Positions 31,525 to 41,174 of a stretch of DNA of 50,597 nt are shown piece after piece. The position numbers and the translations under genes are program-made. This DNA is from Flavobacteriales bacterium (lineage in GTDB: Bacteria; Bacteroidota; Bacteroidia; Flavobacteriales_C; GCA-002722245). The notes below the pieces were generated by a model. It ran no database searches and was not told the DNA's origin. It saw nothing but the letters and a program-made list of their open reading frames with translations. The DNA lies in assembly GCA_029251005.1 (NCBI GenBank), contig JAQXEE010000145.1:1-50597 (forward strand). The letters are read 5' to 3'. How positions within the stretch are numbered: position 1 is the stretch's first letter; each line of letters opens with the position of its first letter.

Positions 31525-31553
31525 AAGGCCATATGCAAAATGCAAATGGCCTT
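31525..31553 (-). terminator. Rho-independent terminator of rplS
   Basis: AAGGCCAT...ATGGCCTT stem with T7 tract on minus strand. Confidence 0.75.
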
Positions 31554-31574
31554 CAAATATCTAAAACCTTCAAG

Positions 31575-31931
31575 TTATTTTTTGAAAGTCATTTTTTCTT
31601 TAATTCTAGCAGATTTACCAGTTCTGTCACGTAAATAGAATATTCTAGCTCTTCTTACTTTACCTTTCTTATTTACTTCAATCTTGTTTAAGAATGGAGA
31701 ACCTAAAGGGAAAATTCTTTCAACACCTACACCCCCACTTACTTTTCTAATAGTGAATGTTTCTGTAGCTCCTGACCCTCTTCTCTGTAATACAGTACCT
31801 TGGAAGAACTGTGTTCTTTCCTTTTCACCTTCTTTAATGGTGTAATATACTGTTATTGTGTCTCCAGCTCCGAATTCTGGCCACTCTTTCAAGTCGACTA
31901 ATTCGTTTGATATAGTTTTTAATAAATCCAT
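31575..31931 (-). CDS. rplS: 50S ribosomal protein L19
   Basis: WPEFGAGDTITVYYTIKEGEKERTQFFQGTVLQRRGSGATETFTIRKVSGGVGVERIFPLGSPFLNKIEV; start reassigned to MDLLKTIS. Confidence 0.97.
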   Translation of the reverse strand: MDLLKTISNELVDLKEWPEFGAGDTITVYYTIKEGEKERTQFFQGTVLQRRGSGATETFTIRKVSGGVGVERIFPLGSPFLNKIEVNKKGKVRRARIFYLRDRTGKSARIKEKMTFKK

Positions 31932-32129
31932 TGTCAATCTTTCTTGGTGATATACTATGCCCCAAAAATGGGAGTGCAATATTACAAAAAAAAATTAATG
32001 AAACACTAATGAATTTAATAAATATTAAAAGATCACAAAACTTTTATTATATTCTTTCGTAAAACGACTGACTTCTTTACTATTGTATTGTAGTTTGTGA
32101 TTTATTTATATGGGTAGAAAGATACGTTA

Positions 32130-35100
32130 GTGCGCAAAATAAGTTTAAAATATTTTGTAGTTTTTGTTTTTTGCTTGTCGGCATCTTTGTCGTCAAGCAA
32201 TCTGTATGCTCAAAAGTCTGATCCAAGTTTAAAAGCTCAAATTAAAGCAAGAAAGGAAGAATTAAAAGCGAAACGAAAAGCGAAAGACATTGAGCGTAAG
32301 AGAGATGATTTAGAATATCGTAAACTACTTCAACAGAAGGAAAAAGCTAAGAAATATAGACAACAACAACTTAAGAAGGAAGCTGGTTTAGCAAAAAAAT
32401 ATAGAGAACAACAAGAAGCTAAAAGGCAAAAAGATCTCCTAAATAAAAAAAAGGAAGAGCGTTCTAAGCAACAAAAAATAGCAGAGGAACAGGCAGAGGA
32501 ACAAAAAAGATTAGCAGAAGAAGCTAAAGAAGTTTTGCGCGAAAAAGCAAAAGAACAAAAACGGATTCAAGATGAGCTCAATGCCCAAAAGGATTTAGAT
32601 GCTTTAGAAAAGAGATTTAAAGACGAACAGGAAAAAGCAGATGAAATTGCTATTCAGAAGAAAAAAGCATTAGAGGAAAAAGAAAAGGCCATTCAAAAAG
32701 AACAAGATGATTTGGAAAAAAAGGCCACACTAGACCAAAAAAAGAATGAGCAATATGAAAAAACTAAAAATAATGCCCAAGTAGAAGTTGACGAAATAGA
32801 CTTAAAAAATAGTAAGGAGAAGTCAACGAATGAAGCTCAAACAGAAGCTCAAAAGAAAATAAAGAAAATTAAAGAGCAACGTGCTTCCGCTAAGATTAAA
32901 GTGGAAATGCGCATCAAAAAGGAGTTGCAAAAGAAACAACTTTTAGATTTAAGAAAAAGAACAGAGAACGCAATTCAAAATAGAAAAAGGTTAAAAGATG
33001 CAGCGAACAAACGAAAAAAATATGATCGAGAACGATTTAAAAAGGAGTTAGTTAAAATTAAAAGAGAAATTGAGAATAGGAGAGATATCGATGGTTTTAA
33101 GAGGAAGGCGCTCGCTAAAGAGCAAGAACTAAAACAAAAGTATCAGGATAAAATAAACAAAAAGAATGCAGACCAAAACGCTATTTTAACAACGAAAGAG
33201 CAAAATGTAGCTTTAATACAAGAAAAAATGGATAAGGCTGCTCGTAAAAGAGCTGAACTTCAGAAGAAGCTAGAAACGGAAAGAAATAGTGAATTAGCAA
33301 AAGAAGCTAAAAAGCTCGCTAATGCAGAACGCTTATTGGCTGAAGAGCAGAAAAAAGATTCTGATCGTCAGCGAAAAGAAGATGAAGATTTGATAAATAA
33401 GCTTAATAAATTTAAAAATATTGAGACCGCAAAAAAAGTAAAATCACAAGAAAAGAAAAATGATAAATTGGCGAAATTAGCCGAAATAGCAAGGAAAAAA
33501 GCTGCTGTAGCAAAGAAAAAAGCTGCTTTTGAGGAGGCTCAAAAGATTGCTTTTCAAAAGCGAGAAGAAGAAAAGAAAAAACAAGCTCAGGAAAAAGCTG
33601 TAATTGCCTCGGAGAAAGCAAGAAAAGATGCTGAGTTTGCTGATAGAATGAAAAAACGGGCCGAGAAAGTTGAAGGTCTAAAAGCGGAAGCTGATAAATT
33701 AAAACGTGCGATAAAGAAGAAAAAACTAGAAGGAAAAGCTAATAGAGATAAGTTAAATGAAGAGTTTTTATCAGGAAAAGATTCTTTAAACACAGTGAAA
33801 AAACAAGAAGTATCAAAAGATCAAATTGAAGAGAGAGAAAGGAAGGAAGGAAGCGACTTTTTATCAAGAGAGCAAAAGAAAAAACTTGAGCAAGAAGAAT
33901 TAGAACGTAAAAATAAAAAGTTGGAACGTGAGAAGGAACTAGAAATTCAAAAACTTGCGAATAAAGAAATTCAAAAACATCAAAAAGAATTAGAAAAAAA
34001 GGAAAGTGTTTATGCCGATTATCAGCGTAAGATTGAAGAGAAAGTAAATGATTCTAAAGAAAACTTAAAGTTGGTTAAGGAAGCAGAAGCAAAGGCGGAG
34101 AAGTTGGAAAAGGAAAAGTTAACTGTAAAGAGAAAACAATTATTAGAAAAAGAAAGTGAAGCGCAAAAGCGGAAAGCAAGTTTAGATAAAAAAATAGCTG
34201 ACAAACTAAAGCTTAAAAATGAGTTAGCTAGTAAAAAGGAGTCCTTAAGGCTAAAGGTTCAAGCTGAAAAAGATTCTTTAGATCAAGTTGATTTTTTGAA
34301 TAAACAACAAAAAGATTCGCTATTTGCTGTAAATAAGTTGAAAAAAGCAAAGGAGTTGGCAAGGAAACTTGAAGAAAAAGCAAAGATTAAAGCCCTGCTT
34401 GCAGCGGAAAAACTGAAAATCATCAAGGAAAAAGAAGCTCAGGAGAACAAAATAGCTGAAATTAATAGTCCGCTAGAGGAGAAGAAGAAGGCATTAAAAG
34501 AATCTGCTAATAAAGATAAATTGAAGAAAAGAGCAGAGAAGGTGATAGCTGTAAAAGTTGCCGAAAATTCTGAGAAAGATAAAACTACTGGAGTGACTAA
34601 TGTTAAACCATCTGAAGCTATTGCTTCAGATCCTAAAAAGCAGAAAACTGCCTTAGAATTAGAAAAGGAAAAAATAGCAAAAAGGGAAATAAAACGAAAG
34701 AAAGAGCAAACAGAAAAGCTCAAAGAAGCGGCAAGAAAAAAAGATTTAGGATTAGAGCAGGCTCAAATGGAACAGTTGAAAAGGCTTGCTAACAAAAGAG
34801 CTGAAGAAAATAAAGAAGCTCAAAAGGCAAAGCGGAAAGCGCTTAAAAATCAACAAAAAGAATTGAAGAGAGGGGCAAAGAAAAGAGATGCTCAAATGAT
34901 TGCTGATGCCAACAAAACTATTGATAAAAAGGCGGATAGCTTAGAAGAAAAGGTGGTTAAAGCGGCTGTTATTGATGAAGAGAAAAAACAAGAACGAGTT
35001 GCTGAAAAAAAAGCCTCTAGGTATGATGAAGTTGCTTCTGAATTAGCAAAGAATAATGCTCAAATTGAAAAGCAAGAAAAAGAAAAAACAGCAAAAGAGG

Positions 35101-38100
35101 AGAAAAAATTAAAGATTCTTCAAGACAAGGACGCAATTCGTAGAGCAAAATTAAAAGCGCGATTAAAGTTGAATGAAAATGTACAAGAGAATGAGACTTT
35201 CAAAGCAAAGGTAATTCGTGAATTCAATGAAGGAAAGGCCGTAACGGGACGAAAGAAAAAGCAAAAAGAATTCATTATTAAGGAGTACCAAAAAGAGGTT
35301 AAAAAGAAATTAGAAGAACAGGTTAAGTTGGCTGAAAAGAAGTTGGTTGAAGCAGAGAGAAACGCTGCAATTCAAAAGGAGAACCTAAAAGGATCTACCT
35401 CATCTCGGAACCAAATGTATGCATATTCTAAAAAGATTAAAGAATTAGAGGCTCAGTTGAAAGTTGAACAGGAATCTAAAGCTTTAGTAGAAGGTGGTTT
35501 AAATGAACTAAATGAATCTGGATTAACTGGGAATAATGTTGAGGTTGAACGGAATGAAAAAGAGACGAAAATTAAAGAGCGCGAGCTTAAAATTAAAGAG
35601 ATTGAGAAAGAGTTAGATAGATTACGAGAATTACACAAAAAATCGAAAAATAAATATTACGCAAGTAAAGCTAAGAATAAAGCTAAAAAAGATGCGGGTT
35701 TAGAAAACGTAAAAGAAAAGCTAGAAGCAGCTAAATTAAAGCGTGATTTCGCAAAGCTGGAAACACCAGAGCAACGAAATAGCAGACTTAAAATTGAAGG
35801 TGAAAAACGAAAGTTGTTAGCCAAAAAGCGAAAGCAAAGGTTGAAATTAGAGCGTAAGAAGGCAAAACTAGAAGCTCAAAGAAGGGCATTTAAAATAGCA
35901 GAGAAAGAAGCTCTTATTAGTGAGAAAGTCAAGTTAATTAGAAAAACACAAAAAAGGCAAGATTTAATTTTAAAAGATAAGGCACAGGCTGAATTAAAAG
36001 CAGAAAACGAAACTGCAGCTTTTAGAAAAGATAGTATCCGTAATGCGAATAAACTATTAGTAGAGAAGTTAAAGCGTGAAAAGGCTCAGAAGCAACGAAT
36101 TGACGAGTTGGTAAAGCTAGAAGATAGAGCTAGAATTGATGCTAAATTATCGAGTGAAGCTTTGTCTAAAGATGTGAAAAATAAATTACTCAAAGAACGT
36201 GCAAGGCTAAGTGGAGAACTAGATAAAATTGAAACGGAAAGGAATGCTGAATTAAAGAAAAATAATAGAGAAAAAATTAAGAAAAAAATAAGAAATGCTA
36301 AGGGTGAAAAGGTAAGCATTGCTAGAGATTCACTAAAACGTATTCTAGAGGAAAAGTCAGAAGTTGAATGGCAAAAAATTGCAAAGAAGGAAAAGATGTT
36401 ACTAGCAAAAAGTAAAGCTAAAAAACAAGCTTTAAAGCAAGTAAAGAAAGCTATTATTGAAAAGCAAAAAGAAAGTGGAAAGGTAACAGATGATGAGAAA
36501 TTAAAACAAGAAAAGGAAAAGTATCTAAAGGAAAAAAAGAGGTTAGAAGAAACTTTAACTGCTGCAAACAAGAAGGTTGAGAATAAAGATAAGATATTAG
36601 ATGTTGACTATGCATTGAAAATGAAAGACCTTAAAAAGAAAGCAAAACTTAAGGAGATTCGTGCGAAAGCTAAAAAGTATAAAAAAGAAGAGAAGCTTAA
36701 GAGTAAAGCCTTAAATAGTAAAAAGTTAAGTAAGGATGAAATAAGAATCATGGAATTGCGTGAGGAGATTAAGTTACTTGGAAAAGATATTGGAAGTACA
36801 CGAGAGGGTTTAAAAAATGCTAAAAATGAACTAAAAGCCATAAAGGAAAAAGGTGACGTTGGAGATGCAATTAAAGAGAACGTTTTGAATAGAAGAGTTT
36901 CTAAATATTCAGCTAAGGTAAAGACATTGTTAGAAGATTTAAAGCATAAGCAAGAAGAGTTAGATAAATTAATTGGAGCAAAGAATAACAAAGGAGCTGT
37001 TGCTAGTAAAGAAAAAACAGAAGATTTACTAAGAAAATTTCAGGCATCTGAAAAGCGCAAGGAACTACTTGAGAAGCGGAAGCAAAGAGTAAAAAACGCA
37101 GCGTTAAAAGCAAAATCAGCAAAAAATCAAACTGAACAAACCAAAAATGATCGTGAGGATAGATTGGATCAAATAGCAAAAGATCAAAAGAAGGAGTTAA
37201 GAGATGAAATAAAGGCGGCAAAAGAAGCACGTAAAAAGAAGAGAAAAGAATTTTTAGTAGAGCAAGAAAGATTAGAGGCAGAATTGAATGCACTGGCAGA
37301 TAAAGAGGCATTGGAAGAAGGTTTAGAAAGAGAAGTAGAAGATAGAAAAGAAGCTCTCGAACGTATTCAATCCAAGCTTTTAAAGAAGCTAAATAAGATA
37401 GACAAAAAGGAAAAAGATGATAAAGAATTTGAAGCTTTAGTTTTAGAAGAATTAAAGGAAAAGAAAGAGACTGAAGAGAAAAGAAGAAGGGAACAACGTT
37501 ATCTAGAAAAGAAAAAAATAGAGAACCAAGAGAAAGCCAAAATTGCAAAGAATAAAAAGAAAAATACTGATGATGAAGTCTATTTTAACGCCGAAGCTCA
37601 GAAAAGAAAAGTTTACACAGACAGTATTCGAAAAATAAATGCTGTATCAGTAGACGAGTGGACTCGTTTATCAGTAGATGCTCGTAAAAAGAAAGAGAGT
37701 AGAAGAAAAGATAAGAAAAAAAATGAATTAGCAAAAGAGTTGAGGCGACGCGAGTTAAAAGATCAGCGTAAAGTTGAAGCAGTAAAAAGAAAAGAGCTGG
37801 ATGCGGCTAATATTGAGTTGGCTGCGGAGTTAAAACGAAAAGCTGCATTAGATAGAAAAATAAATGCGGCAAAGAGAACAATAGAAGCATTAGCTATACG
37901 AAAGGAAGCTAAAGCGCTTTTAGAGGCAAAATTATCTAATCAAAGAAATGTTGAAGTGCGTTTAAAGGATTCTTTGAAGTTTGAAGCTCAAAAATTAGCT
38001 GAAAGACTAGTTCCTATAAAATCTGGGATTGAAACGATAGAACGCAGTAAAATTGATTTAGAGGGTGATATTTTGGATTTAAAGACTAGAGAACTTCCAA

Positions 38101-38852
38101 TTTTACAAGAATATCTCATAACCAATCAAAAATCAAAAAGTTTAAAGTACCAAAGTGAGCAATTAACGCATATCGAAAAAATAGAAATAAGAGCAAAAGC
38201 CACAAAGGTTGAGAAAGAAGCTTTAGAAATTAAATTAAGAGTCAAACAAAATTATTTGCTAAGATTAGATAAAGAGCGGCAATTAAATATTTACCGTCAA
38301 AAATTAGCTGTATTACAAAAGCGATTAGAAAACCTAGATACTACCAAAGTCGATGATAAGGAAATAAATAAAGTATTGTTAATTCAGTATAGTCAAATTG
38401 AAAAGGCTATTACTTCTGTAAAGGAAGAGATGGATAAAATTTCTGGTGATATTATAACAAAAGAGAAAGAATACAATGCTGATATTCAATTAGCTCAAAG
38501 CGAAAGAATAAAATTTGGAGAAGAGGAGAATAAAAAAAATGAAGGCAAATTAAAAGCAACAGAGTTAGCTGTTGAGATTGAAAAATTAAAAGCGCTTTAT
38601 AAAAATTCTAACACAGGAAGTAAGCAAGCAGATATTTTAAGGGAAATAGAAGCTTTTCAACGTCAATTACCGGAAGGTATACACGAAGAGATTTTGTATG
38701 AAAATAATAGGACTATTAAGAAGTATATAGTTTGTAAAGGAGGGAACGTTGATATATTCAAAATGGTAATGTATAGTTGGGGAACAACTTATTACTTTAA
38801 AAATAAAGTAGCGATTACTAAAATGAGGTTTGATACAGAAACAAAGTATTGA
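32130..38852 (+). CDS. giant exported K/E/A-rich coiled-coil/single-alpha-helix protein with small C-terminal domain (GTG start)
   Basis: 2240 aa uninterrupted ORF; signal peptide MRKISLKYFVVFVFCLSASLSSSNLYAQ; E/K/A/R heptad-like sequence throughout; C-terminal KYIVCKGGNVDIFKMVMYSWGTTYYFKNKVAITKMRFDTETKY. Confidence 0.85.
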   Translation: MRKISLKYFVVFVFCLSASLSSSNLYAQKSDPSLKAQIKARKEELKAKRKAKDIERKRDDLEYRKLLQQKEKAKKYRQQQLKKEAGLAKKYREQQEAKRQKDLLNKKKEERSKQQKIAEEQAEEQKRLAEEAKEVLREKAKEQKRIQDELNAQKDLDALEKRFKDEQEKADEIAIQKKKALEEKEKAIQKEQDDLEKKATLDQKKNEQYEKTKNNAQVEVDEIDLKNSKEKSTNEAQTEAQKKIKKIKEQRASAKIKVEMRIKKELQKKQLLDLRKRTENAIQNRKRLKDAANKRKKYDRERFKKELVKIKREIENRRDIDGFKRKALAKEQELKQKYQDKINKKNADQNAILTTKEQNVALIQEKMDKAARKRAELQKKLETERNSELAKEAKKLANAERLLAEEQKKDSDRQRKEDEDLINKLNKFKNIETAKKVKSQEKKNDKLAKLAEIARKKAAVAKKKAAFEEAQKIAFQKREEEKKKQAQEKAVIASEKARKDAEFADRMKKRAEKVEGLKAEADKLKRAIKKKKLEGKANRDKLNEEFLSGKDSLNTVKKQEVSKDQIEERERKEGSDFLSREQKKKLEQEELERKNKKLEREKELEIQKLANKEIQKHQKELEKKESVYADYQRKIEEKVNDSKENLKLVKEAEAKAEKLEKEKLTVKRKQLLEKESEAQKRKASLDKKIADKLKLKNELASKKESLRLKVQAEKDSLDQVDFLNKQQKDSLFAVNKLKKAKELARKLEEKAKIKALLAAEKLKIIKEKEAQENKIAEINSPLEEKKKALKESANKDKLKKRAEKVIAVKVAENSEKDKTTGVTNVKPSEAIASDPKKQKTALELEKEKIAKREIKRKKEQTEKLKEAARKKDLGLEQAQMEQLKRLANKRAEENKEAQKAKRKALKNQQKELKRGAKKRDAQMIADANKTIDKKADSLEEKVVKAAVIDEEKKQERVAEKKASRYDEVASELAKNNAQIEKQEKEKTAKEEKKLKILQDKDAIRRAKLKARLKLNENVQENETFKAKVIREFNEGKAVTGRKKKQKEFIIKEYQKEVKKKLEEQVKLAEKKLVEAERNAAIQKENLKGSTSSRNQMYAYSKKIKELEAQLKVEQESKALVEGGLNELNESGLTGNNVEVERNEKETKIKERELKIKEIEKELDRLRELHKKSKNKYYASKAKNKAKKDAGLENVKEKLEAAKLKRDFAKLETPEQRNSRLKIEGEKRKLLAKKRKQRLKLERKKAKLEAQRRAFKIAEKEALISEKVKLIRKTQKRQDLILKDKAQAELKAENETAAFRKDSIRNANKLLVEKLKREKAQKQRIDELVKLEDRARIDAKLSSEALSKDVKNKLLKERARLSGELDKIETERNAELKKNNREKIKKKIRNAKGEKVSIARDSLKRILEEKSEVEWQKIAKKEKMLLAKSKAKKQALKQVKKAIIEKQKESGKVTDDEKLKQEKEKYLKEKKRLEETLTAANKKVENKDKILDVDYALKMKDLKKKAKLKEIRAKAKKYKKEEKLKSKALNSKKLSKDEIRIMELREEIKLLGKDIGSTREGLKNAKNELKAIKEKGDVGDAIKENVLNRRVSKYSAKVKTLLEDLKHKQEELDKLIGAKNNKGAVASKEKTEDLLRKFQASEKRKELLEKRKQRVKNAALKAKSAKNQTEQTKNDREDRLDQIAKDQKKELRDEIKAAKEARKKKRKEFLVEQERLEAELNALADKEALEEGLEREVEDRKEALERIQSKLLKKLNKIDKKEKDDKEFEALVLEELKEKKETEEKRRREQRYLEKKKIENQEKAKIAKNKKKNTDDEVYFNAEAQKRKVYTDSIRKINAVSVDEWTRLSVDARKKKESRRKDKKKNELAKELRRRELKDQRKVEAVKRKELDAANIELAAELKRKAALDRKINAAKRTIEALAIRKEAKALLEAKLSNQRNVEVRLKDSLKFEAQKLAERLVPIKSGIETIERSKIDLEGDILDLKTRELPILQEYLITNQKSKSLKYQSEQLTHIEKIEIRAKATKVEKEALEIKLRVKQNYLLRLDKERQLNIYRQKLAVLQKRLENLDTTKVDDKEINKVLLIQYSQIEKAITSVKEEMDKISGDIITKEKEYNADIQLAQSERIKFGEEENKKNEGKLKATELAVEIEKLKALYKNSNTGSKQADILREIEAFQRQLPEGIHEEILYENNRTIKKYIVCKGGNVDIFKMVMYSWGTTYYFKNKVAITKMRFDTETKY

Positions 38853-39233
38853 TTTACATCGTGCAGTATGATTTATGTAAGCATCGATCTAAAGTAATAT
38901 TTATGAAAAATTGAATCATATTTTATCATTATTTGGTTTTGTACGAATCTTTACTTCTACATGAAGAGTCCAACGAATACAAAACGAATCGAATAGATTT
39001 CTTTTGAAAATACTCCACAATAGAACTAAATTTTCTCACAATTTTTTTATTCGTTAAAGCTTTGTAACCAAGGTAAGAATTGTGTGTTTTTAAATATATC
39101 CTTTATCGCTTAAAAAGTTAACATAAACGGAAGTGAAGATGTTGTTTTAAAAATTGAAACGGCTAATAAAGTAATAAGCGGATCAGCAGTATTTAGGAAT
39201 GCAAGATTTTTTCTGTTTTTTAAGCTAACTATT

Positions 39234-40964
39234 TCACTTAACCTTGTTGTCTAATTTATATTTCACTTTCTTAACAAGCTTTCCATTCTTATCATAAAAC
39301 CTAGAGTAACCCTCCTTTCTCCCATTTTGGTAATTGATTTTACTCTGTACATTTCCATTGCTATAATAAGTAGTAAAAAGTCCAGAGAGCCTTCCGTTTG
39401 AATAATTTATTTTTTGAAACGGTATGTCTGTACCATCAAAATAAACAGTCCATAAACCGTTTTTTACTGACTTCTTTAGTTCTTTTCTAAACTCTCTCAA
39501 GGCATCTCTTTTGAATCGAACTGTATCTTTTTCAGTCTTAACAAGCCTGTATTGACCTTTTTCCCTAATGAATAACCCTTGATCATGATAAACTTCATAA
39601 GGACCATCTAAAAGCCCTTCGCTATAAGTGCTTTTAATTCCAGATCTTCCGTTTGTATAAAATTTAGTATAAGTGCCGTGTTTAACGCCAAGGCTATAGT
39701 TTGCTATGAATTTCTGGTTTCCGTTGTCGTAAAAACCTTCCCATTTTTTATCCATAATACCCATCGAGAAGCTTCCTTTTTCATTCACTTTTCCACTTGG
39801 GTACCATGAAGTCCAAATTCCATTTTCTTTATCGTCTTTGAATTTGCCTTCATGATCTTTTTGTCCACTTTCAAAATAAACAGACCATAAGCCATTTCGT
39901 TTGTCTTTTTTGAAATTTGCAATTCTTAATTTTTTTCCTGATTCATATAAGTACTCCCATTTCCCGTCTTTAAGCCCTTTTTTATAAAAAGCGGTATGCT
40001 CAGTCTTTTCAGTTCCAGGAAAATTATACTTCCATTTGCCCTCCCTTAAACCATTTTTGAAATTTCCTTTAATTCTAACTTGACCTTTATTGTACCAGAC
40101 CCATGTACTATCTTCTGTACCCATTTTGAAATAACCCTCACTCTCTTTAGTACCATCCAAATTGTAAGCAAACCATTTCCCGTTTTCAATTCCATCTATG
40201 TATTGAGTACTGTCCTTAATTTGGCCGTTGGTATAAAACACACGATGTTTTCCACTTTTCTTACCTTGATTAAATTCACTTTTATACCAAAGGTTTCCGT
40301 TTTCGTACCATTTTGTTATTTCGCCATGTACTTTTCCGTTTAAGTAAATCAATTTACCTTTTGGTGCCCCATTGTCATAAAACTCCATTAATTCTCCTTT
40401 TCCTTTAGATACTGTTTGATATCCTTTTTTGTTCCAAGCATTTAGTATACTATCATATCCATTCGTGAAATATGCTTCTTTGAATTTTTCACCGGTCACA
40501 TACCAGTAAGTAAATGAGCTGTCTTTTTTTTCTTTTTTATAAAATCCTTCCCATTCTTTTGTCCCGTTTTCGAAATAAGATATCCATTTGCCTGTTCTTA
40601 AATCGTTACTATAATCACCTTGTAGTTTTATGTTTTTATTAGAGTACCAACTGGTGTATTTTCCATTTCTTTTTCCAGCTTTAAATATTCCCTCATCTTT
40701 TTTATCTCCGTTTTTGTAATAATAAGATACAATACCGTGCAGTCGTCCAACGTTGTAATTAGCTATTTGTTTTAGATTTCCGTTTTGATACCAAAAAGTC
40801 CATTTACCGTGTTCTTTTCCATTAATGTACTTTCCTTCCGCTTCTTTTTTTCCGTTAGGGTACTTGTTTATAATGTACTCTGTTGCAGCTTGCTCGTTAG
40901 TTTGGGACTGTCCAAAAAGAGAAAAGCTTAAAATTGAAAAGGTGATTAAATAAAAAAGTCTCAT
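39234..40964 (-). CDS. exported MORN/YwqK-like repeat protein
   Basis: Signal peptide; about 20 tandem ~23-aa units of the type NGxxxGxWxxYYxNGxxKxxxxY. Confidence 0.88.
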   Translation of the reverse strand: MRLFYLITFSILSFSLFGQSQTNEQAATEYIINKYPNGKKEAEGKYINGKEHGKWTFWYQNGNLKQIANYNVGRLHGIVSYYYKNGDKKDEGIFKAGKRNGKYTSWYSNKNIKLQGDYSNDLRTGKWISYFENGTKEWEGFYKKEKKDSSFTYWYVTGEKFKEAYFTNGYDSILNAWNKKGYQTVSKGKGELMEFYDNGAPKGKLIYLNGKVHGEITKWYENGNLWYKSEFNQGKKSGKHRVFYTNGQIKDSTQYIDGIENGKWFAYNLDGTKESEGYFKMGTEDSTWVWYNKGQVRIKGNFKNGLREGKWKYNFPGTEKTEHTAFYKKGLKDGKWEYLYESGKKLRIANFKKDKRNGLWSVYFESGQKDHEGKFKDDKENGIWTSWYPSGKVNEKGSFSMGIMDKKWEGFYDNGNQKFIANYSLGVKHGTYTKFYTNGRSGIKSTYSEGLLDGPYEVYHDQGLFIREKGQYRLVKTEKDTVRFKRDALREFRKELKKSVKNGLWTVYFDGTDIPFQKINYSNGRLSGLFTTYYSNGNVQSKINYQNGRKEGYSRFYDKNGKLVKKVKYKLDNKVK

Positions 40965-41174
40965 AAAATTTAAGTTATGGTACCAAAATAACTCGAATTA
41001 TTCTGAATAGTCACTTTGTGATCGTTAAATTTTTAACAGTTTAAATTGGATAGAGTTGTTCAAGTTGAAAAAAAACTTGTTATTTATCAGGTTTTACCTT
41101 ATCCGATGTCTTTTTTTTGTAATTCCCGTTTTCTGAAACTTAGTTTTTTTGTTACGAAACAGCATTGTTTAATT

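Noticed and set aside
33412-37548. Seven antisense ORFs (60-181 aa) inside the giant coiled-coil gene
   Set aside because: Phe/Ser/Leu-rich products are the expected complement of AAA/GAA/GCA-rich codons; compositional artefact.
32130-40964. Possible CRISPR or satellite array because of repetitive-looking sequence
   Set aside because: Repetition is at the protein level (helical heptads and MORN units); no constant DNA repeats with unique spacers.
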